A DNA stretch of 29,082 nucleotides from Paraktedonobacter sp036384215. GTDB lineage: Bacteria; Chloroflexota; Ktedonobacteria; Ktedonobacterales; Ktedonobacteraceae. The stretch is taken from contig DASVMX010000447.1 in the NCBI GenBank assembly GCA_036384215.1, positions 1 through 29,082 of the forward strand, given 5' to 3'. This document shows positions 15,497-24,279 of the stretch, in pieces (within the stretch, counting starts at the first letter, position 1; every line of letters starts with the position of its first letter). A program made the position numbers and the translations under genes. The notes below the pieces were generated by a model. It saw only the letters and a program-made list of their open reading frames with translations. It had not been told where the DNA came from and did not search any database.

Positions 15497-15973
15497 GACG
15501 CGAGATCCGCCGGGATACCTTACAACTGGGAAGAAAGGCGGAATGAGGTCTTATATTGCCCTGATAAAGATATATACTTTGGGTGATGGCTGAGTCTCCG
15601 CTTTTTCTGGCTGGAACGAAGATCCGTTGGCAGGGCTATTTACTTCTGGAAAAAGCGGGAGTGCAGAGAGTGGCAGGCCCTCCGCCTGTTGTCTCCCCCG
15701 GAGACGGCGGCAAGGTCCGCCGTGAGAGCCGTCCCGGGGACGAATAGCGATGGGGCTTCCTTTCTGAGCGGGCAAAGAAAACGGCGATCAAGCAGTTTGC
15801 CCGCTCAGAATAAGGAGCCAGTCCCCGCAAAACTTCTTCTCTCTGGGTGGGTGGATGGGAGAAACGGGAGAAGTAAATAGCCCTGAGTCGTTGGAACGTT
15901 CCTGGCAACAGGAGGTCTTCTGTGGTATGATTAGAATATATGTTTGAATAAGCTATTTCGCGTTAGGAGCAAA
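15497..15973. other. 477-bp intergenic region before the family B polymerase gene
   Basis: Most of it is the fold-back element at 15631-15885. The 88 bp between the element and polB are AT-rich near 15925-15940 (TATGATTAGAATAT), where a -10 could lie. No gene is supported. Confidence 0.6.
15631..15885. mobile_element. MITE-like element, copy 1 (255 bp)
   Basis: The ends are a perfect 17-bp terminal inverted repeat, CAGGGCTATTTACTTCT at 15631-15647 and its complement at 15869-15885. The 9 bp outside each end, ATCCGTTGG (15622-15630) and AGTCGTTGG (15886-15894), match at 7 of 9, like a decayed target duplication. Inside are further hairpins, for example a perfect 14-bp pair TCTGAGCGGGCAAA and its complement with a 19-nt loop. 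No frame encodes a transposase, so it must be non-autonomous. Copy 2 at 26847-27005 has the same ends. Confidence 0.8.
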
Positions 15974-18415
15974 ATGCAACTGCCTGCTTCTTCACTATCT
16001 GAGATGCAGCCCTCTCACGTCAATGATGAGCGTCTTTTTGGCTGGAATCCAGCACCGGGCATTGTTTCAGTCTGGGCGGATCGCTCTGGCCGGGCGCTGG
16101 TCTGGCAGCGCAGGGGCGAGCAAGTGATATGTAGTCGCGAGGTTTTTCGGCCCTGGCTGCTGGCGACTTCGCTGGGAGATCTCGGGCATCTGCGCGAGGC
16201 GCCAATGCCGTCGCGCGCGCCTGGCGCGGGCAACGCGATGTTCACCTATCGCGAGTTAGCAGGCACGCCGGGCAGTTACCGTTATATCTTGTTTGCGCGC
16301 GATGGGCGGGCGTTGGAGCAGGAACTGGCCACAGGAGCCTCGAAGCGCCTGGGCAGGCGAGTTAACACCATTAATGATCTGCCCAACGAGTATTACCGCG
16401 TTGGTCCTGTCGAACAATACCTCATGCTCAGCGGGCGCGTCTACTTCCGCGGCCTCAATTACGAAGACATCCATCGCCTGCAATTCGACCTGGAGACCAC
16501 AGCCCTTGATCCCCAGCGCGGGCGTGTATTTCTTATAGCCGTTATGGATAGTCGCGGGTTCAGTGCTGTGCTAGATGCTCCGACGCCAGAGGACGAGCCG
16601 CGCCTGATCCGCGAACTGTGCTCGCTGATTCAGGAGCGTGATCCCGATGTCATCGAGAACCACAACCTTTTTGGCTTTGACCTGCCGTTTTTGGAGCAGC
16701 GCGCGAAGGTTCACGGTATCCCTCTGGCGCTGGGCAGGCGCGGCGGGCCGATGATTCTGGAGAAGCGCGAGGAGACGCTGGCTGTTGGCCCGGAGGCACG
16801 CAAACGCACGCGCTACAGTATTCCCGGGCGCGAGTTGATTGATACGCTGGACGCGGTGCGCCGCCACGACTTTGTGGTGCGTGACATGCCCAGCTATGGT
16901 CTGAAGGACGTGGCGCGCTATTTCGGGATTGCCGCGCCCGACCGAGTCTATATTTCGGGGCCAAAGATCTTCGAGACCTACCGCCAGGAGCCTGAGCGCG
17001 TGCGCCATTACGCCCTTGATGATGTGCGCGAGGTCGATGGGCTTTCCCGGCGTCTGCTCGGTTCACCGTTCGCGCTGGCGGGCATGGCGCCACGTCGTTA
17101 CGAACGCCTGGCCTCGGCTGGACCCGCGATGGGAGTGCTGGAGCCCATCCTGGTGCGTGCTTATCTGCGCGCGGAAACGGCCCCGCCCTGCTCGGCCATG
17201 CAGCCTGGCTCATCGGGTATGCATGAGGGGGGCGCGGTCCATCTTTACGCCGAGGGCGTGGCCGCGCACGTGGTCAAGGCTGACGTGGCCTCGCTGTATC
17301 CTTCGCTGATGCGCACCTTTCAGATTGGTCCTGCCAGCGATCAACTGGGAGTGTTGCTGGGCATTCTGGGGAGTCTGACCGATCTGCGTCTCGCGCACAA
17401 GGAGGCCGCGCGCGTGGCTTCCGCGAACTCTATTGAGGCCAATCACCATAATGCCACGCAGGCCGCTATGAAGATCCTGATTAACTCGGCCTATGGTTAT
17501 ATGGGGGCTGGCGCCATGGCTCTTTTCGCCGATAGCCGGGCCGCCGACGAAGTTACAAGGCGCGGGCGCGAGATTCTCGATAAGGTCGTCAATGCTTTGC
17601 GCGAACGCGGCATGGCCTTGATCGAGGCCGATACGGATGGTGTCTATTTCGCGGTGCCCGCAGAATGGGGTGAGGCGCGTGAGCAAGAACTGGTCAACGA
17701 GATTGCCGCACTTCTGCCGGGTGGTATTCGCCTGGAATACGAGGGGCGTTACCAGGCTATGTTCAGCCACGAAGTCAAAAACTATGCCTTGCTGACCTAT
17801 GGAGATGTACTGGTTGTGCGCGGCGTGGCTCTGCGCTCCAGCCGCGCGGAACCCTTCGGCGAGCGCTTTTTGCGCCAGGCGCTGAGCCTTTTGATGAAGG
17901 ACGACATCCCCGGCCTGCGCCAGTGCTATCTCGACACAGTCGATGCTCTACGCAAGCGCGAACTGCCCGCCTCCGAGCTTGCCGCGCGCGTGCGCCTCTC
18001 CAAGACCTCCGAGGCGTATCAGGCCACACGTGTGAATCATCCAGAGCCGCAGTACGAAGCCCTGCTTGCCGCCGGGCGTGAGCGCTGGTATCCTGGCGAG
18101 CGCGTGCGCTTCTATCGCGTGCGCGGAGGCAGATATGTCTGGTTGCCCGAAGAGACCGAAGAAGTGCCACTGGACAACAACTGGCAGGCCGGAGCGCAGC
18201 CGGCCAGGCAGCCAGTCTACGAAGATGTCGCCAACCGCCGCGACTACGATGTCGACCACTACATCCAGGCGCTCGTCAATTCCTACGCCTCGCGCCTGCG
18301 CAAAGCCTTCACACCCGAAGATTTCGCGCAGCTTTTTCGCCTGGATGGCCTCACCGGCCTCTTCGATAAGCCAATCGAAAGCATCGAACCGAAGTGGATA
18401 CGTTGTAGCGTATGA
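15974..18415 (+). CDS. Family B DNA polymerase
   Basis: Start ATG 15974 (AGGAG at 15965-15969) is preferred over a TTG 30 bp earlier. The 813-residue protein has all family B landmarks in order. The 3'-5' exonuclease domain has LQFDLETTALDP (Exo I, about 170-180), IENHNLFGFDLPFL (Exo II, about 228-240) and YALDD (Exo III, about 346-350). The polymerase domain has DVASLYPSLM (motif A, about 437-446), KILINSAYG (motif B, about 500-508), EADTDGVYF (motif C, about 551-559, with DTDG instead of DTDS) and HEVKNYALL (KxY, about 600-606). Both activities should be intact. It is archaeal/PolII-like rather than replicative PolC/DnaE. The C-terminal 150 residues after the KxY region are the thumb. The gene is monocistronic; a mobile element lies 88 bp upstream. 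Confidence 0.95.
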   Translation: MQLPASSLSEMQPSHVNDERLFGWNPAPGIVSVWADRSGRALVWQRRGEQVICSREVFRPWLLATSLGDLGHLREAPMPSRAPGAGNAMFTYRELAGTPGSYRYILFARDGRALEQELATGASKRLGRRVNTINDLPNEYYRVGPVEQYLMLSGRVYFRGLNYEDIHRLQFDLETTALDPQRGRVFLIAVMDSRGFSAVLDAPTPEDEPRLIRELCSLIQERDPDVIENHNLFGFDLPFLEQRAKVHGIPLALGRRGGPMILEKREETLAVGPEARKRTRYSIPGRELIDTLDAVRRHDFVVRDMPSYGLKDVARYFGIAAPDRVYISGPKIFETYRQEPERVRHYALDDVREVDGLSRRLLGSPFALAGMAPRRYERLASAGPAMGVLEPILVRAYLRAETAPPCSAMQPGSSGMHEGGAVHLYAEGVAAHVVKADVASLYPSLMRTFQIGPASDQLGVLLGILGSLTDLRLAHKEAARVASANSIEANHHNATQAAMKILINSAYGYMGAGAMALFADSRAADEVTRRGREILDKVVNALRERGMALIEADTDGVYFAVPAEWGEAREQELVNEIAALLPGGIRLEYEGRYQAMFSHEVKNYALLTYGDVLVVRGVALRSSRAEPFGERFLRQALSLLMKDDIPGLRQCYLDTVDALRKRELPASELAARVRLSKTSEAYQATRVNHPEPQYEALLAAGRERWYPGERVRFYRVRGGRYVWLPEETEEVPLDNNWQAGAQPARQPVYEDVANRRDYDVDHYIQALVNSYASRLRKAFTPEDFAQLFRLDGLTGLFDKPIESIEPKWIRCSV

Positions 18416-18449
18416 ACGCGCCTTTTAACTCGCGGCGGAGGCTGCGTCT

Positions 18450-18479
18450 AGCACACCGGACGCGCCGGTCCGGTGTGCT
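18450..18479 (+). terminator. Hairpin downstream of the polymerase gene
   Basis: AGCACACCGGAC (18450-18461), a 6-nt loop, then GTCCGGTGTGCT (18468-18479): a perfect 12-bp GC-rich stem 35 bp after the stop. There is no T run behind it, so it is a structured 3' end or a two-sided barrier between convergent genes rather than a classic intrinsic terminator. Confidence 0.5.
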
Positions 18480-18644
18480 CAGCAGCCCCGTTTGCAAAAA
18501 CCTGAGTCGCACCCGAGATCACTGGCTGGCTCTCGCATGGGCTGACTCCTTTAGAGTATGCTGTACGATTTGGGCGAGATCTGGGTCTGATTCGGCCCTC
18601 GACTCGTTATCACATCGAGGTTCCCCTGGTCCAGATGAGCTATC

Positions 18645-19547
18645 TCACGCTTCGCCGGAAAAGAGACGAGTGATATACACAACGAGATCTACCCCGAACA
18701 AAGCGAAGAGGCCATAGGTCAGGGGGTCGATTTCTCCAGGGTAAGGGCTATTTCCCTGCGATGGCACACCGATCAGCCAGTGTGTGACTGCCAGTTGAGC
18801 CAAAAAAGCGAGCCCAATTGCTCCTACTGATAAAAAGCAAATCAGTGTGACATATACCCGGAATGGATATCGCTTTGCCCTCGGCGACGTTTTGTAAACG
18901 ATCAGGAGGCGTCGGGCTTCAAGCACCAGCAGCGCAATCGCGGCGAGAATCCCTATTCCGGCGACCCCATCAAAAAGGAATTGCCCTCCCGACCAGAACC
19001 GCTCAAGAGGCGATACCAAATGAATCTGCACCGGATTATTGACCTGGGTCACACTGGTGGTTCGCTCAATCGTTCCCTGGAGCTTTCCCTGGAGAACCGT
19101 TTGCCCGGAACCCCCTGGCAATGATGAAGGAAGCGTGATAGCTCCACCCAATGTTGGCATTGGGTCAAGCTGGCGGCTGCATAAGCCGGTACACGTCGTA
19201 TACACCAGCGGGGTCCGAGGAATCGGAGCAACCACCTGGAAGGGTTGCGGGATACCGTCGAGGAGCAGTCGAATCCCCGATGAACGTTGCAGATCATCTG
19301 AGCCAGGTGAGCCATACTGGATGTTCAAGGTGATGGTTTCTCCAGGAACCGCGACGATATCAAGCCGTTGCGCACCTGTATCGTCATCAAAGGTAATCAC
19401 ATGTTGGGCGGTGTAATAGCGGCCAGCCAGACTATAAACAGCAAGACAAATGATGAGGACGGCGAGTTTCAAAAGAAATACCAAGCAGCCACCAGGCTTT
19501 TTCCGCTGGTTGTGCTTGCGCGTTTGTGCTATGCGCGATGATGTCAT
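18645..19547 (-). CDS. Membrane protein of unknown function, large extracytoplasmic loop
   Basis: A 300-residue protein I cannot assign. A basic N-terminus (RKHNQRKKPGG) is followed by one membrane helix (about 21-40). A roughly 155-residue soluble loop with beta-rich sequence follows; it includes ETITLNIQYGS and a VYTTCTGLCSRQL segment with a closely spaced Cys pair. Three further helices lie at about 193-212, 231-255 and 273-293. The positive-inside pattern puts the loop outside the cell, where the two Cys could form a disulfide. GGGAGA precedes the ATG. It is the last gene of the minus-strand run, 45 bp after the FAD oxidoreductase. No transporter or enzyme motif is visible. Confidence 0.75.
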   Translation of the reverse strand: MTSSRIAQTRKHNQRKKPGGCLVFLLKLAVLIICLAVYSLAGRYYTAQHVITFDDDTGAQRLDIVAVPGETITLNIQYGSPGSDDLQRSSGIRLLLDGIPQPFQVVAPIPRTPLVYTTCTGLCSRQLDPMPTLGGAITLPSSLPGGSGQTVLQGKLQGTIERTTSVTQVNNPVQIHLVSPLERFWSGGQFLFDGVAGIGILAAIALLVLEARRLLIVYKTSPRAKRYPFRVYVTLICFLSVGAIGLAFLAQLAVTHWLIGVPSQGNSPYPGEIDPLTYGLFALFGVDLVVYITRLFSGEA

Positions 19548-19592
19548 ACACGTTTCTCCCTTTTTCTAAAGAAGACAATCTTTTTGAGCAGA

Positions 19593-20774
19593 TTAACCTG
19601 CTTTGTTAGAGTGATTGCTGCCTTTAAGAGCTTTGATTTGCTCCAATGAAAATTCCGCGATACGCGCGGGACTGAGTCCGTCCAGCTCGGGTGTGGCGTG
19701 GCCAGTGATCTGGTGGGCGAGGGTGCGGCCAATGGCGGGAGATAGGGCGAAGCCGTGGCCGGAGAAGCCGAGGGCCAGGGTCAGGCCGGCAAGGCTGGGC
19801 GCGGGACCGACGAAGGGGATCTGGTCGATGCTTTCAGCCTCGAGGCCGCACCATGCTTGCGCGATCTGTTGCCGGGCGACGGCGGGCAGGACAGCGCAGG
19901 CGTCTCGCCAGTTGCCCTCAATGCTCGCGGACCGCGTGGTGAAGGCGCGCCGATCAGGCGAGGGATCGCCGGGCCAGCCGCCGCCGAGGAAGAAGGCTCC
20001 GTTCGAGAGTTGTTTGAGCGAGAGCGCGCGACCCAATGTGCCCAGGACTGGCTGGAGTAGCTGCGCGGGCGCGGGCGTGGAGAGCAGCATTTGCAGGGCG
20101 AGCGTTTTAATGGGCAGGCGCAGGCCTGCGCTGGCTGCCAGTTCATCGCTCCACGCGCCCGCGGCCAGGATGGTGTGCCCGGCCCTGATGGAGCCGCGCT
20201 CTGTCTCCACACCGATAACCCGCTGGCCAGCAACGAGCAGGCTTCGCGCGGTAGTGTGGAGCATATACGCCGCGCCGTGGCGCTCTGCCGCGGAAGCAAA
20301 GGCACGCGTGGTGCGCGGTGGATCGGCCTGACCATCGGCAGGGCTATAGCTGGCGGCTACAACGCGTGGATGCAGGGCTGGCGCGATTTCATGAGTGGCC
20401 TGGCGGTCCAACAGGCGTATGTCGCTAAAGCCCATCGCTTGCTGGTCATTCACAAAAGCTTGCAGGCGTGCCGCCTCTTCGTCTGTCTCGGCCAGCAGCA
20501 AATTCCCACCCTGGCGGTAATGCAGGTCCGCGTCCAGTTCTTCTGAGAGCGTAGGCCAGCGTGCAATTGCCTCCGTGGCCAGCAGCGCTTCCGCCGGGTG
20601 GCGTCCCTGGCGGCGCACACCGCCCGCGCTGGCCCACGAGGCCACTGGAGAGCTTGCCACTTCCCTTCGCTCAAGTACCAGCACCTGCTGGCCCATGCGT
20701 GCCAGGTGATAGGCAAGCGAGCTGCCGATTACGCCAGCACCGATAATCAGGAAATCGCTGGAAATGCTGCCCAT
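19593..20774 (-). CDS. FAD-dependent oxidoreductase (DAO family; glycine/sarcosine oxidase-like)
   Basis: A 393-residue flavoprotein with the N-terminal dinucleotide fold FLIIGAGVIGSSLAYHLARMG (GxGxxG at 12-17) and the acidic end of strand 2 in VLVLERRE. RHPAEALLATEA, then TILAAGAWSDELA (FAD contact) and the C-terminal GFSGHGFALSPAIGRTLA block typical of the D-amino-acid oxidase/sarcosine oxidase beta family also appear. It oxidises the C-N bond of an amino acid or N-methyl amino acid; the substrate is not readable. ATG 20774 lacks a strong Shine-Dalgarno. It follows the prephenate dehydrogenase gene by 55 bp and precedes the membrane protein by 45 bp, so it is likely in one transcript. Confidence 0.88.
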   Translation of the reverse strand: MGSISSDFLIIGAGVIGSSLAYHLARMGQQVLVLERREVASSPVASWASAGGVRRQGRHPAEALLATEAIARWPTLSEELDADLHYRQGGNLLLAETDEEAARLQAFVNDQQAMGFSDIRLLDRQATHEIAPALHPRVVAASYSPADGQADPPRTTRAFASAAERHGAAYMLHTTARSLLVAGQRVIGVETERGSIRAGHTILAAGAWSDELAASAGLRLPIKTLALQMLLSTPAPAQLLQPVLGTLGRALSLKQLSNGAFFLGGGWPGDPSPDRRAFTTRSASIEGNWRDACAVLPAVARQQIAQAWCGLEAESIDQIPFVGPAPSLAGLTLALGFSGHGFALSPAIGRTLAHQITGHATPELDGLSPARIAEFSLEQIKALKGSNHSNKAG

Positions 20775-20829
20775 GTGTTTAAAGTGTGCTCCGTTGTTAG
20801 ATGTATCTATTGTTCCTTATTAACGCGGG

Positions 20830-21702
20830 TCACGCTTCTTCAGAGTCATAGGTGGCCTGCCATTGCTGGCGCGCTTCCTGGGAACTGGCAAAGAGTTCGT
20901 TCAGGTGCGGGTCGCGGGCGGCGATGTGTTCGCGCAGAGTGCGCAGGATGGCCAGGTACTCGTCGAGTGAGCGTAGCAGCGCGTCGGAATTGGTCAGGCA
21001 GATATCGCGGTACATCTCAGGACTGCCCCCGGCCAGCCGGGTGGCGTCGCGGAAGCCAGAGGAGGCCAGCAGAGAAGCGTCACCCCAATTGCTGTTCTGG
21101 CTCGCGGTAGCCATCAGGGCTGTCGAGGCAATGAAAGGGAGATGGCTGACCAGAGCGACCTGGCCATCGTGCTCGGCTGGCTCCAGGAAGCGCACGCGCG
21201 CGCCGATTGTTTCAATCATCGACAGAACCTTATTCAGGGCCACAGGCGAAGTTTTCGCAGTGGGGGTCAGACAGTAGATGCGGTTGCGGAAGAGAGCTGG
21301 ATCGGCGGCTTCAACACCACTGATCTCCTTGCCAGCCATAGGATGGCCGCCGACAAAGGTCAGAGTGTCGGGCAAAAATTCCTCTGCCCAGCTAATGACC
21401 TGGCTTTTTGTGCTGGCGACATCGGTAATCACCGCGCCGGGAGAAGCAAACGAAGCCATGCTCTGTAGCAAGGCGCGCATCGCGCCTACGGGTGTGGCCA
21501 GCACAATCAACTCGGCCCCGCGCACTACATCAGCCAGGGCTGTGTGAACCTGATCAATGACTCCGACCTTGCGGGCCTGCTCGCACACGCCGCGCCCGAG
21601 GTCGTAGCCAGTTACTTGCTCGGCCATACGAGCCTGGCGCAGTGCCAGGCCCAGCGAGCCTCCTATTAATCCCAGGCCAACAATGGCCACTTTATGAAAC
21701 AT
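20830..21702 (-). CDS. tyrA: Prephenate dehydrogenase
   Basis: Oxidative decarboxylation of prephenate to 4-hydroxyphenylpyruvate in tyrosine synthesis (or the arogenate variant). The 290-residue protein has the NAD(P) fold VAIVGLGLIGGSLGLAL (GLGLIGGS at 9-16), ATPVGAM, ITDVASTK, and FVGGHPMAGKEISGVEAA, which holds the family's catalytic His. It continues with EHDGQVALVSHLPF and GFRDATRLAGGSPEMYRDI, the substrate-binding Arg region. There is no chorismate mutase or ACT domain, so it is a monofunctional enzyme without a built-in tyrosine sensor. GGGAG lies about 9 nt before the ATG. It is the third gene of the minus-strand run. Confidence 0.95.
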   Translation of the reverse strand: MFHKVAIVGLGLIGGSLGLALRQARMAEQVTGYDLGRGVCEQARKVGVIDQVHTALADVVRGAELIVLATPVGAMRALLQSMASFASPGAVITDVASTKSQVISWAEEFLPDTLTFVGGHPMAGKEISGVEAADPALFRNRIYCLTPTAKTSPVALNKVLSMIETIGARVRFLEPAEHDGQVALVSHLPFIASTALMATASQNSNWGDASLLASSGFRDATRLAGGSPEMYRDICLTNSDALLRSLDEYLAILRTLREHIAARDPHLNELFASSQEARQQWQATYDSEEA

Positions 21703-21750
21703 AAATAAGACTCCCTTTACCCATTTTTCCGCGTGGAGAAGAAGCGGAGG

Positions 21751-22539
21751 TTAGAAGTAGACCAGCTCTTCCAGCCATTCCTCGCCGCCCTCGCCCAGCA
21801 CTTCGGCGAGCATTCTGGTGACATCGTCGCTCAACAGCGGCGTTTCGCTGCGATAGTGTTTCAGGAAGCGCGGGAGAATCGTCGCATTGTAATGGGCGAG
21901 CAAGTCCGCGGCGAAGTTCTCCAGGAGCAAAACAAATTCCAGGTAATCTTCGGGTGTGGTGTCCTCGTACCAGTCGAAGCCGCGTATCGTCACCGGCGTC
22001 TTGCCATCGGCTTCCGGCTCAAAGCTCGCGGCGAACTGCTGGTGCAGGTCCGCCGTAATATCCTCGATCTGCCCGTGGATCTGTTTAAAGAGCCAGAAGG
22101 CAGCGAACTGGAGAGGCCACTCGTCGGCCCACAGCGGGCTGTCATCAGGCCAGGGACGCTGATCGTGCTCGAAAAATGCGTGCGCCAGCTCGTGATACAG
22201 GAGTAGCGAGCGTTTTTCGGGCGAGGCCTCACCCATAATCTCGTCCATCTGTTCAGGCACGACCAGCGTTGGTGTTTTCGTCGTATCGGTCCAGTAGGGC
22301 AGCATGGTTGTTGGCGGCTCGGTCACCTCATCGTCTTCCAGCGGCACATCTTTCCAGTCCGCGGGTGCCACGACCAGCAGCTCCAGGGCTGGCATTGACA
22401 GACCAAGCAGATCTCCTAGCAGCTTGCTTGCCTGTTTCACCTCCTGAAAAAGCTGGCGTGCCAGTTCTGTCCGTCCCGTTGGATAGTAGACCTTCAACGG
22501 CTCGTCCAGCGTTTCATACTGTTTATACGGAAAGGCCAT
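21751..22539 (-). CDS. Putative zinc metallopeptidase-like protein (HExxH)
   Basis: A 262-residue protein I do not recognise beyond one motif. LLLYHELAHAFFEHD holds a clear HExxH (HELAH, residues 116-120), and a further acidic residue in LWADEWPLQFAAF (Glu140) lies 20 residues on, as in gluzincins where a Glu is the third zinc ligand. It has no signal peptide or membrane segment and is acidic, so it is probably cytoplasmic. The N-terminal part (YKQYETLDEPLKVYYPTGR...LLGLSMPALELLVV) resembles the pre-domain of small gluzincin-like proteins. It lies 14 bp after the GTPase gene and 48 bp before tyrA, on one likely transcript. Proteolysis is inferred from the motif alone. Confidence 0.7.
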   Translation of the reverse strand: MAFPYKQYETLDEPLKVYYPTGRTELARQLFQEVKQASKLLGDLLGLSMPALELLVVAPADWKDVPLEDDEVTEPPTTMLPYWTDTTKTPTLVVPEQMDEIMGEASPEKRSLLLYHELAHAFFEHDQRPWPDDSPLWADEWPLQFAAFWLFKQIHGQIEDITADLHQQFAASFEPEADGKTPVTIRGFDWYEDTTPEDYLEFVLLLENFAADLLAHYNATILPRFLKHYRSETPLLSDDVTRMLAEVLGEGGEEWLEELVYF

Positions 22540-22553
22540 AAATTTTTCTTACC

Positions 22554-24029
22554 TCAATCCCTTTTTTCCTGTTTGTGCGCGTCCGACTCAAGCGCGAGGG
22601 GCTTGTTGTCGCCTTCAACCTCGCTCTTGCGCAGGTAATCGATGCTCTCTTGTTTGCGGAAGCGCTTGTAAAATGAGCTTGTCAGCGAGCGCAGACGCCC
22701 GGCATCCAGGCGTTTGCCGCCTTCGTAGTATTCCAGGGCCACCTCGCCAATTGACCAGGTCGCCGCGCCCGCGATGGCCCCGGCGATAATGTCACCGCCA
22801 AAGGGGACCGCTTTCGCTGCCTGCTCAGCCAGGAAACGCATGGTTAGCCCACCGATCATCGTTACCACCAGTTCACGCGCGTGCTTGAGCGCCTCGGCGG
22901 AATCGATTGGCTCGCCATAGAGCGCGGCCAGGCGCAGGACCAGCCGGACTTGTGTGCCGATCAGGATAGGGATATCGATCAGCGGGATCGGCTCCAGGCC
23001 AGCGGCCAGGCTGACCAGGGTGGCGTTACGGATAATGCGTTGAGCAGCCTGGCGCCGATAAGCTGGCAGCTCGCGTCCGATCACCAGAGCCGCTTCGGGG
23101 CTGGCTGAGATCATGGCCGGAACCAGCTCCTCGGCCACGTTTGTACCCTGACGTGCCGAGATAGGAATTACCCCGGTTATACCCAGGCGCATCGCCACGT
23201 TATTGGCCAGATCATCCCCGGCCTGAGCACTTTTCAGCGCATCGATCTTATTAACAGTCACAATCGTGGGCTTCTCCATCTCCCTGATCGTCATCAGCAA
23301 ATTGCGATCATCCGGGCGCAGACCCTTTTCGCCATCAATCAGCAGGACCACCAGGCTCGCCTCCTCGATACCTGTTTCCATGATATCGGGCAGGTGTCCG
23401 GGGGTATCGATCAACGTAAAGGGACCGAAGTCAGTGCGAATCAGGTCTTTTGTTGTTCCAGCCTGTGACGAAACTTCGGAAATCTGTTTACCTTTCAGGT
23501 GATTAAAGAGCGTACTCTTGCCTGTATTGGCCTGACCCACAATTACGACCGTATTTCCCAGTCCCTCTACAACCTCTTCCTGAGCCTCTTTCCAGTTGAT
23601 CGCGTGCATAAAACTGCGTACCAGAGCGATATTGGCTGGTAAGCGTGTAATCGAATCAATGCTCAACTTGCGCCAGTCGGGCGGCGAGCTGCGCTTTTTC
23701 CAACCTGTTTTAAGCGTTTTGCTCTTGATGTTGTCCTGGGCCTTCTTCTCATCTGGCAGCTTTACTTGTTTATGCGGAGCGGCAGAAGCCTGTTCATCTT
23801 CGGGCAAAAGCACCAGAGTTTCATCCTGGCTCTGTTCATCTGGCAAGAGTACCAGTGCATCTTTTTGGCTCTGCTGGTCAGGCAAAAGCACCACAGTATC
23901 GTCAGAGCCTTGCGACTCTGGCAGAATGACTAGTGCATCATTTTCGTCGTTAAACTCTTGTGATTTTTGATTAGCCACATGCTTTTCCTTCCCTAGTGCA
24001 AAACCTCTTGACCTTTTCGGCCTTTTCAT
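22554..24029 (-). CDS. Era/Der-like GTPase with DUF697-type C-terminus and 13-residue N-terminal repeats
   Basis: ATG 24029 has GGAGG 7 nt upstream; the frame stays open to 24185, and a GTG at 23978 with GGAAGGA is another option. The 491-residue protein has a G domain with GQANTGKS (G1, 165-172), AGTTKD (G2), DTPG (G3, 208-211), NKID (G4, 260-263) and SA (G5, about 291). The C-terminal region LEPIPLIDIPILIGTQVRLV is hydrophobic and similar to DUF697 domains of YcjF-type GTPases, so it probably binds membranes. Before the G domain, residues 31-82 are four exact-length 13-residue repeats of the type DALVLLPDEQSQD. Its role is unknown; relatives link to envelope stress. It heads a five-gene minus-strand run. 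Confidence 0.85.
   Translation of the reverse strand: MKRPKRSRGFALGKEKHVANQKSQEFNDENDALVILPESQGSDDTVVLLPDQQSQKDALVLLPDEQSQDETLVLLPEDEQASAAPHKQVKLPDEKKAQDNIKSKTLKTGWKKRSSPPDWRKLSIDSITRLPANIALVRSFMHAINWKEAQEEVVEGLGNTVVIVGQANTGKSTLFNHLKGKQISEVSSQAGTTKDLIRTDFGPFTLIDTPGHLPDIMETGIEEASLVVLLIDGEKGLRPDDRNLLMTIREMEKPTIVTVNKIDALKSAQAGDDLANNVAMRLGITGVIPISARQGTNVAEELVPAMISASPEAALVIGRELPAYRRQAAQRIIRNATLVSLAAGLEPIPLIDIPILIGTQVRLVLRLAALYGEPIDSAEALKHARELVVTMIGGLTMRFLAEQAAKAVPFGGDIIAGAIAGAATWSIGEVALEYYEGGKRLDAGRLRSLTSSFYKRFRKQESIDYLRKSEVEGDNKPLALESDAHKQEKRD
23784..23939 (-). repeat. Four tandem 39-bp coding repeats in the GTPase N-terminus
   Basis: The codons give four units with an exact 13-residue period: DALVILPESQGSD, DTVVLLPDQQSQK, DALVLLPDEQSQD, ETLVLLPEDEQAS. 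The pattern is acid-x-L/V-V-L/I-L-P-acid then polar. The nucleotide units have diverged, so the repeat is not a recent slippage product and the protein pattern appears to have been kept. Confidence 0.8.
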
Positions 24030-24279
24030 GTATCCGCCTCCAGGGCGCGGGCTGTCTGGTCGAGACTGCATGCCGATCCGTTTGAGGATACTAAAAATGG
24101 CGCATCTTTGATTGATCTCCGCGGAACGTGTTGTTACCTCATTCCGCGAAGTGACGCCGGCAACTGCATTGCCTGATACCCCCACATGAGAGGGATTGAC
24201 ACTCGCGCAAAATCTCCAGATTTATGTGTCCCAATGGGAAAGAGGCCTTTCAGAGAAACGCCTTTTTCCTCTCAATTTA

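Noticed and set aside
15886..15973. Firm promoter call for polB
   Set aside because: TATGAT and TAGAAT are present, but no matching -35 lies at a suitable distance.
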